From the NCBI RefSeq assembly GCF_963678185.1, contig NZ_OY782757.1, forward strand, positions 124,001 through 188,000: a DNA stretch of 64,000 bases. The letters are read 5' to 3'. The DNA is from an uncultured Tolumonas sp. (GTDB lineage Bacteria > Pseudomonadota > Gammaproteobacteria > Enterobacterales > Aeromonadaceae). The notes under the pieces were generated by a model that had not been told where the DNA came from, did no database searches, and saw only the letters and a list, made by a program, of their open reading frames with translations. Position numbers and translations under genes: made by a program. Below are positions 43,413 to 53,075 of this stretch, one piece after another. Numbering within the stretch: position 1 is the stretch's first letter; each line of letters starts with the position of its first letter.

Positions 43413-45503
43413 ATGCAGACGAAAAATGGTCATTGCCGGCAACTTGGCGCAACCATTGAATCGGGTGGCGTTAATTTTTCTTTATGGGCACGTTTAGCCA
43501 GTGCCGTTGAGTTGTTGCTTTTTTCCTCGCCAGATGATGTTGCCCCTACCATTATTAAATTAAACCCGAAAGTAAACCGCACAGCCTATTACTGGCATAT
43601 CTGGATCGAAGGCATTGGTGATGGTCAGTTGTATGGCTTTCGTATTAATGGCCCATGGCGTCCGTATGAAGGCACGCGCTTTGATCCGCAAAAAATTCTG
43701 CTTGATCCCTATGGCGTGTTGGTTAATTTCCCCCAAAACTATGATCGTATGGCGGCTGCTCGGGTAGGCTCAAATATTCATTGCTGTGCAAAAAGCGTAG
43801 TCGTCGATATTCATAATTATGATTGGGAAGGTGACACCATGCCTTGCCATCCTTTATCCCGCTCCGTGGTTTATGAGTTACATGTTGGTGGTTTTACTAA
43901 ACATCCATCTTCGGCATTGCCGGATAATCTCAGAGGCACCTATGCAGGGCTGATCGAAAAAATACCTTATCTGAAATCCTTAGGTATTACCGCCATTGAA
44001 TTATTGCCCGTTTTTCAGTTTGATCCGCAAGATGCTCCCCCAGGGAAAAGTAATTACTGGGGATATTCACCGATGTCGTTTTTTGCGCCGCATCATCAAT
44101 ATTCCAGTGATCAAAGCCGAACCGGCCCGATCAATGAGTTTCGCAAGATGGTAAAGGCATTACACCGTGAAGGGTTAGAGGTTATTTTGGATGTGGTTTA
44201 TAACCATACGGCGGAAGGTGCCGAAAATGGCCCGTTATTTTGTTTCCGCGGTACCGATCATGAGGCTTATTACATTCTGGATCCGAAAACTCGGGCTGAT
44301 ACCAACTATTCCGGATGTGGAAATACCCTCAATGGCTCACATCCGGTTACGAAACGAATGATTGTGGATAGTTTGCGTTTTTGGCGCGAATTCATGCATG
44401 TGGATGGATTTCGTTTTGATTTGGCGTCGATACTTTCGCGTGATGAAGATGGTAATCCGTTGGTTAACCCGCCAACCTTGCTCGCTATAGATACTGATCC
44501 GGTGTTATCTAATTGCAAGATGATTGCGGAAGCGTGGGATGCCGGGGGGCTATATCAGGTTGGTTCACTGGCTGGTTCTCGTTGGCGCGAATGGAATGGC
44601 CAATTCCGCGATGATGTCAGAAGTTTTATCAAAGGCGAGGATAGCACCACTCGGCAATTTGCTGATCGCATGATGGGCAGCCCGGATATCTACCAATATC
44701 ATCATTCTGATCCGGAAAAGAGTATCAATTTTGTTACTTGCCACGATGGTTTTACACTGTGGGATCTGGTCAGTTACGACGGAAAACATAATGAAGCCAA
44801 TGGTGAGCATAACCGTGACGGTTCAGATAACAATCATAGCTGGAACCATGGTGTAGAAGGTGAAACCGATGATCCGGCTATTAATACATTACGTGTTCGG
44901 CAAGCAAAGAATTTAATGACGGCCAATCTGCTGTCGATTGGCACACCGATGCTGTTAATGGGCGATGAGTTATTAAGAACACAGCATGGTAATAATAATG
45001 CGTATTGTCAGGATAATGCGATCAGCTGGATGCAATGGGAAACCGGCCAGCGTGGGCATGATATGTCCCGATTTGTTCGTGAGTTGCTGAAATATCGTCG
45101 TTATTTGTTTAGTAGGGAACGAGAAGATGGCAGCATGTTATCGCTGGCTGAAATGTTACGCCGCGCGGATATTTGCTGGCATGGGGTGCATTCTTATTCA
45201 CCGGATTGGGGTGAAAAATCCCATGCCTTAGCCTTTTCGGCTATCTCACTGGATGTCGATATGGCGATTTACATTATTTTTAATGCTTTTTGGGACGAAT
45301 TATCGTTCATTTTGCCATTACCACCGCATGATATTGAAGGCTGCTGGCATCGGGTGTTAGACACGTCATTGCCTTCACCGCATGACATCATTCCCATGGG
45401 CGAACAGCTTCCGCAAATTGAAACCAGTTATTTGGCTAAACCACGTTCAGCCAGTTTATTTGCGTGCGGAAATTTTGTCGGTATTGAACATCGTTTTCGT
45501 TAA
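43413..45503 (+). CDS. glgX: Glycogen debranching enzyme GlgX (isoamylase type)
   Basis: 696 aa. N-terminal CBM48 (about 8-100) then a GH13_11 barrel: DVVYNHTAEG (region I), GFRFDLASIL (nucleophile Asp), MIAEAWDAGG (acid Glu), FVTCHDGFTLWDLVSYD (third carboxylate). NYWGYSPMSFFAPH is typical of GlgX/TreX. Hydrolyses alpha-1,6 branches of phosphorylase-limited glycogen. I take the ATG at 43413 because GGGG lies 7 nt upstream; the ATG at 43398 has none. No other glg genes are near. Confidence 0.9.
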   Translation: MQTKNGHCRQLGATIESGGVNFSLWARLASAVELLLFSSPDDVAPTIIKLNPKVNRTAYYWHIWIEGIGDGQLYGFRINGPWRPYEGTRFDPQKILLDPYGVLVNFPQNYDRMAAARVGSNIHCCAKSVVVDIHNYDWEGDTMPCHPLSRSVVYELHVGGFTKHPSSALPDNLRGTYAGLIEKIPYLKSLGITAIELLPVFQFDPQDAPPGKSNYWGYSPMSFFAPHHQYSSDQSRTGPINEFRKMVKALHREGLEVILDVVYNHTAEGAENGPLFCFRGTDHEAYYILDPKTRADTNYSGCGNTLNGSHPVTKRMIVDSLRFWREFMHVDGFRFDLASILSRDEDGNPLVNPPTLLAIDTDPVLSNCKMIAEAWDAGGLYQVGSLAGSRWREWNGQFRDDVRSFIKGEDSTTRQFADRMMGSPDIYQYHHSDPEKSINFVTCHDGFTLWDLVSYDGKHNEANGEHNRDGSDNNHSWNHGVEGETDDPAINTLRVRQAKNLMTANLLSIGTPMLLMGDELLRTQHGNNNAYCQDNAISWMQWETGQRGHDMSRFVRELLKYRRYLFSREREDGSMLSLAEMLRRADICWHGVHSYSPDWGEKSHALAFSAISLDVDMAIYIIFNAFWDELSFILPLPPHDIEGCWHRVLDTSLPSPHDIIPMGEQLPQIETSYLAKPRSASLFACGNFVGIEHRFR

Positions 45504-45562
45504 TACTGCTGGAGTGTCGGGTGTAGATCAGTAGAATGGCGGCCTGCAATATTGAGGTCGCC

Positions 45563-46546
45563 ATGCCATTAGATTCCTTATCAGTCACTGTGCCGCAAGG
45601 CCGCATTATTCTTGCACCGATGGAAGGTGTTCTCGATTCCTTACTGCGTGAAATTTTAACGGCAGTGAATCATTACGACCTGTGTGTTACCGAGTTTGTG
45701 CGTGTGGTTGATCAACTCCTGACTAAAAAAACACTCTATCGGCTGTGCCCGGAACTGCTGCAAGGCGGTAAAACCACCAGCGGTACGCCTGTTCGCGTGC
45801 AATTGTTGGGGCAACATCCGCAATGGTTAGCGGAAAATGCAGTGCTGGCAACCGAGTTAGGTTCGCCAGGTATTGATATCAACTTTGGTTGCCCAGCTAA
45901 ACGCGTGAATAACTCCTGTGGTGGTGCAGCATTATTGAAAGAGCCGGAAAGTATCTACCGGATCTTACGCACTGTGCGCGACGCATTACCTGCAGAGCAA
46001 TTGTTATCGGCCAAAGTCAGACTTGGCTGGAGTTCACCGGATGAGTGTCATGAAATCATTGATGCGGTGTTACAAGGCGGTGCTGGAGAGCTGGCGATCC
46101 ACGCCCGCACCAAAGAAGATGGTTATAAAGCAGAAGCGATAAAGTGGGAATGGATTGATATCCTGCGGCCAAAAATCAATATTCCGCTGATCGCCAATGG
46201 TGAGATCTGGAATGCTGAAGATGCTGCCAATTGCCGCCAGATCACTGGATGTCAGGATGTGATGGTTGGGCGAGGGGCGTTACAACTGCCTAATTTGGGC
46301 GCTGTGATTGCGAAAAATCAGCAAGCCATGGCATGGACAGATGTGCTTGATTTGTTGATCCAATATGCTGATGCTGCTTTGCAGCTACCAAGATCAGACT
46401 ATGTACCTAGCCGGTTGAAGCAATGGCTGGTGTATTTAAAACATCAATATTCGGAAGCGGCTGAATTATTCATGTCGATCCGCACCGAACATGACACGAC
46501 TAAATTTATTGAACGATTAAGAGTCGCAAAAATAGAGCGGGCCTGA
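45563..46546 (+). CDS. dusC: tRNA-dihydrouridine(16) synthase
   Basis: 327 aa. FMN-dependent TIM barrel: ILAPMEGVLDSLLREIL, TEFVRVVDQLL, catalytic Cys in NFGCPAKRVNNSCGGAALLK, SAKVRLGW, HARTKEDGY, ANGEIW and VGRGAL. VTEFVRVVDQL and MEGVLDSLLRE identify DusC, which reduces U16 in tRNA. The ATG at 45563 follows TTGAGGT with 6-nt spacing; the longer in-frame start at 45536 is rejected. Ends convergently with rnt; its stop codon lies in the loop of the shared terminator. Confidence 0.93.
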   Translation: MPLDSLSVTVPQGRIILAPMEGVLDSLLREILTAVNHYDLCVTEFVRVVDQLLTKKTLYRLCPELLQGGKTTSGTPVRVQLLGQHPQWLAENAVLATELGSPGIDINFGCPAKRVNNSCGGAALLKEPESIYRILRTVRDALPAEQLLSAKVRLGWSSPDECHEIIDAVLQGGAGELAIHARTKEDGYKAEAIKWEWIDILRPKINIPLIANGEIWNAEDAANCRQITGCQDVMVGRGALQLPNLGAVIAKNQQAMAWTDVLDLLIQYADAALQLPRSDYVPSRLKQWLVYLKHQYSEAAELFMSIRTEHDTTKFIERLRVAKIERA

Positions 46547-46560
46547 TAGCCCGCTCGATA
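46527..46560. terminator. Bidirectional terminator between dusC and rnt
   Basis: GAGCGGGC and GCCCGCTC form an 8-bp GC-rich stem; the minus strand continues with TATTTTTG. Confidence 0.85.
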
Positions 46561-46579
46561 TTTAGCTAGAGCTACATTG

Positions 46580-47200
46580 TTACTCAGTATCGGCCAATGG
46601 CCAGCCACCCAGCGATTTCCATTTATTAACGATATGGCAAAACAACTCTGCTGTTCGTTCTGTATCGTACAAAGCAGAGTGTGCTTCACTATTATCAAAC
46701 GGAATTGCAGCGGTCTGACATGCTTTAGCCAGCACAGTCTGACCTAATGCCAGACCAGCCAGAGTTGCCGTGTCGAAAGTTGCAAACGGATGGAATGGAT
46801 TGCGTTTCAGTGATGCACGCTCAGACGCTGCCATCAGAAAGTTATGATCAAACGCCGCATTATGCGCAACCACGATAGCGCGGTTGCAACCTGCAGCTTT
46901 CATTCCTTTACGGATAACTTTGAATATCTCATGCAACGCATCGTATTCACTCACTGCACCGCGTAACGGATTAAAGGGATCTATGCCGTTAAAATCAATC
47001 GCGGCTTTTTCAATGTTAGCCCCTTCAAAAGGGTCAACATGGAAATGAACGGTCTGGTCGAGTGTCAACCAGCCGTCTTGATCCATCTGTAATGTTGTTG
47101 CGGCAATTTCCAGCAATGCATCCGTTTTCGGGTTAAACCCGGCAGTTTCTACATCGATCACAACCGGGTAATAACCACGAAAGCGTTCTTTCAAGCACAT
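46580..47200 (-). CDS. rnt: Ribonuclease T
   Basis: 206 aa. DEDDh exonuclease residues are visible: [22 protein letters not shown], and [17 protein letters not shown]. Trims 3' ends of tRNA, 5S and 23S rRNA. The linkage to motY across uraA resembles Vibrio, where rnt and motY are neighbours. uraA precedes it by 34 nt on the same strand. Confidence 0.95.
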   Translation of the reverse strand: MCLKERFRGYYPVVIDVETAGFNPKTDALLEIAATTLQMDQDGWLTLDQTVHFHVDPFEGANIEKAAIDFNGIDPFNPLRGAVSEYDALHEIFKVIRKGMKAAGCNRAIVVAHNAAFDHNFLMAASERASLKRNPFHPFATFDTATLAGLALGQTVLAKACQTAAIPFDNSEAHSALYDTERTAELFCHIVNKWKSLGGWPLADTE

Positions 47201-47233
47201 AAACAGATACCAACTCAGAATTAATTATAATTT

Positions 47234-48499
47234 TTACGGTTCGATGATGTCTTGGGTGCTCATCAGACCCAATTTTTCAAATAAACCAAACAGCAGGCTC
47301 ACTACGATTGCCAGCAATGTTGCTAATGCCATCCCTTTCAGCGAGACAGTACCGACTTCAACGTGCGCACCAGATAAACCAACGGTCAGCACGATAGAGG
47401 TCAGGATCAGGTTTTTCGGTTTGCTGTAATCGACTTTAGATTCCACCAGCATACGTACACCTGACGCAGCAATTACCCCGAACAACAGCAAAGAAACACC
47501 GCCCATGACAGGCACAGGAATACTACCGATTACCGCAGTAAATTTACCCATAAATGCCATCGCAATCGAGATCACTGCCGCGCCGCCGATAACCCAAACG
47601 CTGTAGACGCGAGTGATCGCCATGACACCGATGTTTTCACCGTAAGTGGTGGTCGGTACAGAACCAAAGAAACCGGACAGGGTAGTTGATACACCATCGC
47701 CCATCAAAGAACGGTGCATGCCTGGGTCTTTTCGCAAGTTTTTGCCGATAATTTTTTCAGTCACAATAAAGTGGCCAATATGTTCAGCAATAACCACAAA
47801 AGCGGCTGGAATAACAGTAATGATGGCGCCCCAGTTTAATTCTGGTGCGTAAAATGTCGGCATAGAAAATACAGCTGCCGTATTAACCGCATCAAATTTG
47901 ACCATTCCCATCGACAGTGCCAGTAAATAACCGGCCACGATTGCGATCAGAATTGGAATAACGCCCAGGAAACCACGGAATAAAACAGAACCAAAAACCA
48001 CGACACCAAAAGTAAACATGGAAACGGTAACAGTATTGGCATCCAAAGTTTTTGCAGTTAAACCAGCCATATCGGCGGCAACAGGCGCCAGTTCCAAACC
48101 GATAATTGCAACGATCGCGCCCATGGCAGCAGGTGGAAATACCACTTCAATCCAGCGGTGACCAAATGCTTTAATGATCAGGGCGACAGTAATGAAAATC
48201 AGGCCGGAAGCGATGAATCCGCCTAATGCAGCGTTATAGCTAGCACTACTCATCACGGCAAAAACAGGTGATAAAAACGCGAAGCTAGAACCTAAATAAG
48301 CCGGAACTTTACCCTGACACAATGCCAGATAAATCAAAGTACCAATACCGTTAAATAACAGCACCGTACCCGGATCAATTTTGAATAACATCGGAACCAG
48401 CACAGATGCGCCAAACATGGCAAATAAATGCTGCAGACTTAACGGGATCGCTTGTAGTAGCGGCGGACGTTCATCAACCTGAATAATCTGTGTGCGCAC
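47234..48499 (-). CDS. uraA: Uracil permease, NCS2 family
   Basis: 421 aa, about fourteen membrane segments. NCS2 signature regions: LQHLFAMFGASVLVPMLF, QGKVPAYLGSSFAF, AIIGLELAPVAADMAGL (substrate-site Glu), SVPTTTYGENIGVMAITRV. Resembles UraA, a uracil:H+ symporter; upp is not adjacent, so xanthine-type substrates are a weaker alternative. AAAGGAGG before the start is a strong ribosome site. Divergent from motY. Confidence 0.9.
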   Translation of the reverse strand: MRTQIIQVDERPPLLQAIPLSLQHLFAMFGASVLVPMLFKIDPGTVLLFNGIGTLIYLALCQGKVPAYLGSSFAFLSPVFAVMSSASYNAALGGFIASGLIFITVALIIKAFGHRWIEVVFPPAAMGAIVAIIGLELAPVAADMAGLTAKTLDANTVTVSMFTFGVVVFGSVLFRGFLGVIPILIAIVAGYLLALSMGMVKFDAVNTAAVFSMPTFYAPELNWGAIITVIPAAFVVIAEHIGHFIVTEKIIGKNLRKDPGMHRSLMGDGVSTTLSGFFGSVPTTTYGENIGVMAITRVYSVWVIGGAAVISIAMAFMGKFTAVIGSIPVPVMGGVSLLLFGVIAASGVRMLVESKVDYSKPKNLILTSIVLTVGLSGAHVEVGTVSLKGMALATLLAIVVSLLFGLFEKLGLMSTQDIIEP

Positions 48500-48618
48500 A
48501 GACGCCTCCTTTCATTGAGAGATGCAATAATTAAATCCAAAAAATCGGAGTATTATCGCAAAAACGGGCTTTCATTTATATGGGATTCAGCAGAAATAGC
48601 TGAGCTAATAATAGTTAC

Positions 48619-48645
48619 TAAAGATTGGGGGAATATGGCCGATAG
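48619..48645 (+). promoter_or_regulatory. Sigma-28 (FliA) promoter of motY
   Basis: TAAAGATT, 11-nt spacer, GCCGATAG: 7 of 8 bases match in each half of the FliA consensus TAAAGTTT-N11-GCCGATAA. It ends 26 nt before the motY start, giving a short leader containing AGGAGG. Confidence 0.88.
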
Positions 48646-48671
48646 AGGGATAAGGCAGAGGAGGTGGCACA

Positions 48672-49574
48672 GTGAAATACTGGATTGGAATTTTGGGATC
48701 TTTGTTTATCCCTATCAGTCAGGCGGGTGTGCTGGAATATGGCGCGTCACTCGATCAGTCTGTCTGGAAAATGACCACGGACACACCTCTGGAATGTCGG
48801 TTGGAACATATCATCCCCGGTTGGGGAAAAGGGGCTTTTGTCAGCCATGCTGGTAAAAATACCAATATGGACTTTGAGTTAAAGCCGTTGCGGCCTCAAG
48901 CTCGAATTCAAACAGTGACTGTTCGCTCAATGCCGCCGTCTTGGCACCCCGGTGTGGCAGAAAGCGGTATATCCAGAGTGAAGTTTTATAAACAATTTGA
49001 TGGCTTAGTAAATGGGCAAGCTGCATGGACCATGCTGGATGAACTGGAAGGCGGATATACACCGTCGTTTCTATTCAGAGATTGGTATCACCAAAATCAG
49101 CCAATCACCGTATCTGTCTCTGCGGTCGGATTTCGCAGCACCTATCAGAATTTTCTGGGTTGCATGCAATCGTTACTGCCTTATACCTTTGAAGATATTG
49201 CATTCACTATTCTCAATTATGAGAAAAACAGTGATGAATTAACACCGTATTCGAAACGCCGCTTGGCCATGATCAGTGATTATCTGAAGGCCGACCCACA
49301 AATTGATCTGGCGTTAGTGGATGCCTATACCGACAGTATGGGGTCTAAATGGCCGAATCAGCAGTTATCAGAAAAACGAGCCAACAGCGTGAAGAAATTT
49401 TTCACTGGGCTTGGGGTTGATGAGAAACGTGTGAAGATAGAAGGGCATGGTGAAAAACAACATGTTGCCACAAATGAAACAGAACGTGGTCGAGAAGTTA
49501 ACCGACGTGTTGTGATCTCCATGCAGCGTTGGACACCACCAGAATTTAATATGGAAAAAACGGCCTCACGATGA
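48672..49574 (+). CDS. motY: Sodium-driven flagellar motor protein MotY
   Basis: 300 aa. Signal peptide ending at SQAG (about 19), an N-terminal MotY-specific beta domain (YGASLDQSVWKMTTDTPLECRLEHIIPGWGKGAF) and a C-terminal OmpA-like peptidoglycan-binding domain (FTILNYEKNSDELTPYSKRRL, LSEKRANSVKKFF, GRGREVNRR-type ending). MotY forms the T ring that anchors Na+-driven PomAB stators. GTG start at 48672 is set by AGGAGG 7 nt upstream. A consensus FliA promoter directly upstream confirms the flagellar role. Confidence 0.93.
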   Translation: MKYWIGILGSLFIPISQAGVLEYGASLDQSVWKMTTDTPLECRLEHIIPGWGKGAFVSHAGKNTNMDFELKPLRPQARIQTVTVRSMPPSWHPGVAESGISRVKFYKQFDGLVNGQAAWTMLDELEGGYTPSFLFRDWYHQNQPITVSVSAVGFRSTYQNFLGCMQSLLPYTFEDIAFTILNYEKNSDELTPYSKRRLAMISDYLKADPQIDLALVDAYTDSMGSKWPNQQLSEKRANSVKKFFTGLGVDEKRVKIEGHGEKQHVATNETERGREVNRRVVISMQRWTPPEFNMEKTASR

Positions 49575-49587
49575 GGCCGTTTTTATA
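49559..49587. terminator. Bidirectional terminator between motY and gloA
   Basis: ACGGCCTCA and TGAGGCCGT pair with a 3-nt loop, with A-tract before and TTTTTAT after; overlaps the motY stop. Confidence 0.88.
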
Positions 49588-49591
49588 TGAC

Positions 49592-49999
49592 TCAGTTGCC
49601 TAAACCCTTACCAGCGTCTTTTTTACTGATAAGTTCAATTTTGTAACCATCGGGATCTTCAACAAAGGCAATCACAGTTGTGCCACCTTTGACTGGGCCT
49701 GGTTCGCGTGTAATTTTTGCGCCTGCAGCACGTAGTGCTTCACAGGTAGCGTAAATATCTTCCGCTTCCAAAGCCAGGTGACCAAACGCGGTGCCTAACT
49801 CATAACTTTCTACACCCCAGTTATAAGTCAGCTCAATCACCGCTTGTTCACTTTCTTCACCGTAACCGACGAAAGCCAAAGAGTATTTGTATTCAGTGTT
49901 ATCACTCTGACGCAATAATTTCATACCCAATACACTGGTATAAAACTCGATGGAACGTTGTAAATTACCTACGCGTAACATGGTGTGTAAAAGGCGCAT
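49592..49999 (-). CDS. gloA: Lactoylglutathione lyase (glyoxalase I)
   Basis: 135 aa. Two betaalphabetabetabeta modules with metal ligands His5 (LLHTML), Glu ([10 protein letters not shown]), His (GHLALE) and Glu (YKIELI). The pattern [14 protein letters not shown] matches bacterial Ni-type GloA. Converts the glutathione-methylglyoxal hemithioacetal to S-lactoylglutathione. Downstream of nth by 17 nt, so probably the last gene of the rnf-nth transcript. Confidence 0.95.
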   Translation of the reverse strand: MRLLHTMLRVGNLQRSIEFYTSVLGMKLLRQSDNTEYKYSLAFVGYGEESEQAVIELTYNWGVESYELGTAFGHLALEAEDIYATCEALRAAGAKITREPGPVKGGTTVIAFVEDPDGYKIELISKKDAGKGLGN

Positions 50000-50016
50000 A
50001 ACTTATCCCTATATAT

Positions 50017-50649
50017 TCATTCAGTTTTATCAATATATTCGCATAAATCTTCAATCAGACAAGAGCCGCAACGCGGCTTTCGTGCGATGCAAGTGTAACG
50101 ACCATGTAAGATCAACCAGTGATGAACGTCCAGTTTAAATTCGGCAGGAACGTGTTTGAGAAGTTTTGCTTCTACTTCATTCACATCTTTGCCTGGCGCA
50201 AAACCGGTACGGTTAGCCACACGGAATATGTGCGTATCAACAGCAATCGTTGGCCAGCCAAAAGCCGTATTCAGCACTACATTCGCTGTTTTTCGACCAA
50301 CACCGGGCAGTGCTTCTAAGGCTGCTCTGTCTTCAGGTACTTCGCCGTTATGTTTTTCCAGCAACATACCGCAGGTCTTAATGATGTTCTCTGCCTTGGC
50401 ATTATATAAACCGATGGTTTTTATATAATCCTTCAAGCCATCAACACCCAGGTTCAAAATGGCTTGTGGTGTATTCGCAACTGGATACAACTTGGCCATG
50501 GCTTTATTGACGCTAACATCGGTTGCTTGAGCTGACAAAATCACGGAAACAAGCAGTTCAAACGGCGAAGAGTATTCCAATTCCGTAGTGGGATGGGGGT
50601 TAGTTTCGCGCAAGCGTTCCAAAATCTGACGGCGTTTATCTTTATTCAT
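50017..50649 (-). CDS. nth: Endonuclease III
   Basis: 210 aa. Helix-hairpin-helix with catalytic Lys (LPGVGRKTANVVLNTAFG), catalytic Asp in AVDTHIFRVANR, and 4Fe-4S cysteines C-x6-C-x2-C-x5-C (CIARKPRCGSCLIEDLC). Bifunctional DNA glycosylase/AP lyase for oxidised pyrimidines. Four nt after rnfE; the rnf-nth linkage is classical. Confidence 0.97.
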   Translation of the reverse strand: MNKDKRRQILERLRETNPHPTTELEYSSPFELLVSVILSAQATDVSVNKAMAKLYPVANTPQAILNLGVDGLKDYIKTIGLYNAKAENIIKTCGMLLEKHNGEVPEDRAALEALPGVGRKTANVVLNTAFGWPTIAVDTHIFRVANRTGFAPGKDVNEVEAKLLKHVPAEFKLDVHHWLILHGRYTCIARKPRCGSCLIEDLCEYIDKTE

Positions 50650-50653
50650 ATCA

Positions 50654-51397
50654 TCAGAATGTGGTTACACGAACACGTTCGATTTGAACTTTCGCTGTGA
50701 CTTTTTTCCGCGCAAAACGTGCGTTAATGACATTCTTCAACGCAATCATAAAGCCTAAAACCAGAAATGCGCCCGGCGGTAAAATCGCTAATAAGAAAGT
50801 ATTATCGCTATGATATACATCGATTTTTAATCCGGCAGCCCAACTACCAAACAAGACATCAGCACCAGAAAATAAAGTGCCTTGCCCTAATATCTCACGT
50901 ACGCAACCGAGTACGGTTAATGAGAAAGTAAACCCCATACCCATCATGAAACCATCAAACGCAGAAGACAGAGGTGGGTTTTGATTAGCAAAGGCTTCTG
51001 CCCGGCCAACAACCAAGCAGTTGGTTACGATCAGGGCGATAAAGATACCCAACGATTGATACAGCGCAAACGTGTAAGCATTCATCACTAATTGCAAACA
51101 GGTTACTAGTGCGGCGATCAATAAAACATAGACAGGAATACGAATCTCAGTCGGGATCCAACGGCGGAAAATAGAAATAAAGAGATTCGACATCGCCATA
51201 ATGATCATGGTGGCCAACCCCATCCCCACTGCGTTGGCGGCAGAGGTTGTGATCGCCATGGTAGGGCATAAGCCAAGCACCTGTACCAGCGTCGGGTTAT
51301 TTTTCCAGAGGCCCTGTTTGGCTATGGAATAGAAGCTGTTTTCATTATCAGCGCTTTTCGGCGCAAGATCATGACACCCTTTTGGTGAATGTTCCAT
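50654..51397 (-). CDS. rnfE: Rnf electron transport complex subunit E
   Basis: 247 aa integral membrane protein, six helices, homologous to RnfA and NqrD (LVQVLGLCPTMAITTSAANAVGMG, TNCLVVGRAEAFA). With RnfA it holds a membrane Fe-S centre. Its start overlaps the rnfG stop by one base. The N-terminus carries an extra polar stretch of about 25 residues before TM1. Confidence 0.94.
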   Translation of the reverse strand: MEHSPKGCHDLAPKSADNENSFYSIAKQGLWKNNPTLVQVLGLCPTMAITTSAANAVGMGLATMIIMAMSNLFISIFRRWIPTEIRIPVYVLLIAALVTCLQLVMNAYTFALYQSLGIFIALIVTNCLVVGRAEAFANQNPPLSSAFDGFMMGMGFTFSLTVLGCVREILGQGTLFSGADVLFGSWAAGLKIDVYHSDNTFLLAILPPGAFLVLGFMIALKNVINARFARKKVTAKVQIERVRVTTF

Positions 51398-52020
51398 TAT
51401 TCCGCCTTACAGGCTGGTGCCTGCTCAATTAATTCAGGATGTTGTACCAGTAACAGAACGTTTTTTAATTGTTTAACAACTGCGCGTGGCGTGATGGTTG
51501 CCCCGGTAAAACTATCGAATTGGCCACCATCTTTTTTAACTGCCCAACTGCTGTCAGTTTCATTTTGTAGCTTTTTGTGTGTAAAGCTATCTAGCCAATT
51601 ACCCTTATTACGATCGATTTTATCGCCTAAACCGGGTGTTTCATGATGTTCTAATACTTCGACGCGTTGCACTTCACCATTAACACTGACCCCGGTCAGT
51701 AAACGAATTGAGCCGCTATAACCATCTGGGGCGACTGATTCGACGATATACCCACTCACGGTATTACCTTTACGGGCGATATAAACGGGGTGTGGCTTTG
51801 CATTACCTAAATAAGGGTTAGTAAGCAAGCGGCAGTCATTTGCTAAAGCATTGTCATAACTGTCAGCGGGTAACATTTTCCCCAATATCTTCTGCTGCAT
51901 AGATTGCTGTTGGGCCACGATAGCTTCATGCGTACTGTAATCGGTAGCAACGATCAATCCAGTACAAGCTAATGCAAACATACTGAGGCGAAGGCCATTT
52001 TTCTGCATAGATTTCAGCAT
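51397..52020 (-). CDS. rnfG: Rnf electron transport complex subunit G
   Basis: 207 aa. One N-terminal transmembrane helix, then a periplasmic FMN_bind domain with covalent FMN attachment Thr in DSFTGATITPRAV. Also HHETPGLGDKI. Part of the electron path in the ion-pumping Rnf complex. Confidence 0.95.
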   Translation of the reverse strand: MLKSMQKNGLRLSMFALACTGLIVATDYSTHEAIVAQQQSMQQKILGKMLPADSYDNALANDCRLLTNPYLGNAKPHPVYIARKGNTVSGYIVESVAPDGYSGSIRLLTGVSVNGEVQRVEVLEHHETPGLGDKIDRNKGNWLDSFTHKKLQNETDSSWAVKKDGGQFDSFTGATITPRAVVKQLKNVLLLVQHPELIEQAPACKAE

Positions 52021-52023
52021 GAA

Positions 52024-53070
52024 TTAGTGTCCATATACACGAGATTGACTGTATTTATCGATCAGTGGCACCAGTATGTTGCATAACAATACTGAAAACG
52101 CCACACCATCAGGATAACCACCAAAATGCCGGATCAGGAAAACCAGCCCACCGACCAGTGCACCGAAGATCAAGCGGCCACGTGAGGTGGTGCTGCTGGT
52201 TACTGGATCGGTCACAATAAAGAATGCACCCAACATGGTGGCACCACTGAGTAACTCAATTTCTGGCATCACAAAATGGGCCGGAGACAAATAATGAGCG
52301 ACAGCGCTACAGGCTGCCAGTGTGCCCAGCATTGCGAACGGGGTTTGCCACGGGATCAGGCGGAAAGCAAAAAGCATTACGCCACCGGCCAGAAAACTTA
52401 AGTTTATCCAGCGCCAGCCATCATGGCTAATAGCTGAGAAGTGCGGCAATGCGATCGCTGACTCAACTGAATGACCGCGCTGAGTTTCTGTTTTCATGTG
52501 ATCCAACGGGGTCGCCATGGTGGTGCCATCAACCAGCATTTTTAACTGATAGCTGTTTAAGCCTTCGTTAGTTTTACCTTGAAAAATAACAGCAGCAGTA
52601 TTAGCTACGGTTAATTGTTGTGCCGATACGGCTTGTGGCGCTAACCAAGTGGTCATTGGTACTGGGAAAGAAACCAATAACATCACGTAACCCACCATTG
52701 CTGGGTTAAATGGATTCTGGCCCAAGCCACCATACAATTGCTTGGCAATGACGATGGCAAATGCTGTAGCCAGCACAGTCATCCACCAAGGAAGTAATGG
52801 CGGGATCGCAACCGCAATTAAGGCTGCCGTCAGCAGGGCGCTGCTATCGCGCAAGGAAGGTAAAAGGGCATAACCGCGCAGGCGTAAAATAGCCGCTTCT
52901 GCGATTAGAGCAGTAACGCAGGTCAAGACAAGTTGCAGTAATACACCCCAACCAAACAAATACAATTGAGCGCCAATCGCTGGCACTAAGGCCAGTAATG
53001 TCAGTCGCATCACGCTGCTGGTGCTTTTCTGGCTATGACCATGTGGTGAGATAGCAATGGCAAATGACAT
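52024..53070 (-). CDS. rnfD: Rnf electron transport complex subunit D
   Basis: 348 aa, about nine helices. Covalent FMN site in LLSGATMLGAFFIVTDPVTS and the N-terminal SPHGH motif. QNPFNPAMVGYVMLLVSFP is the conserved membrane block shared with NqrB. Ion translocation is thought to involve this subunit. Confidence 0.96.
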   Translation of the reverse strand: MSFAIAISPHGHSQKSTSSVMRLTLLALVPAIGAQLYLFGWGVLLQLVLTCVTALIAEAAILRLRGYALLPSLRDSSALLTAALIAVAIPPLLPWWMTVLATAFAIVIAKQLYGGLGQNPFNPAMVGYVMLLVSFPVPMTTWLAPQAVSAQQLTVANTAAVIFQGKTNEGLNSYQLKMLVDGTTMATPLDHMKTETQRGHSVESAIALPHFSAISHDGWRWINLSFLAGGVMLFAFRLIPWQTPFAMLGTLAACSAVAHYLSPAHFVMPEIELLSGATMLGAFFIVTDPVTSSTTSRGRLIFGALVGGLVFLIRHFGGYPDGVAFSVLLCNILVPLIDKYSQSRVYGH

Positions 53071-53075
53071 GATGA

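Noticed and set aside
48515-48856. 113-codon frame overlapping the motY promoter and start
   Set aside because: Overlaps motY in another frame, covers the sigma-28 promoter and has no family features.
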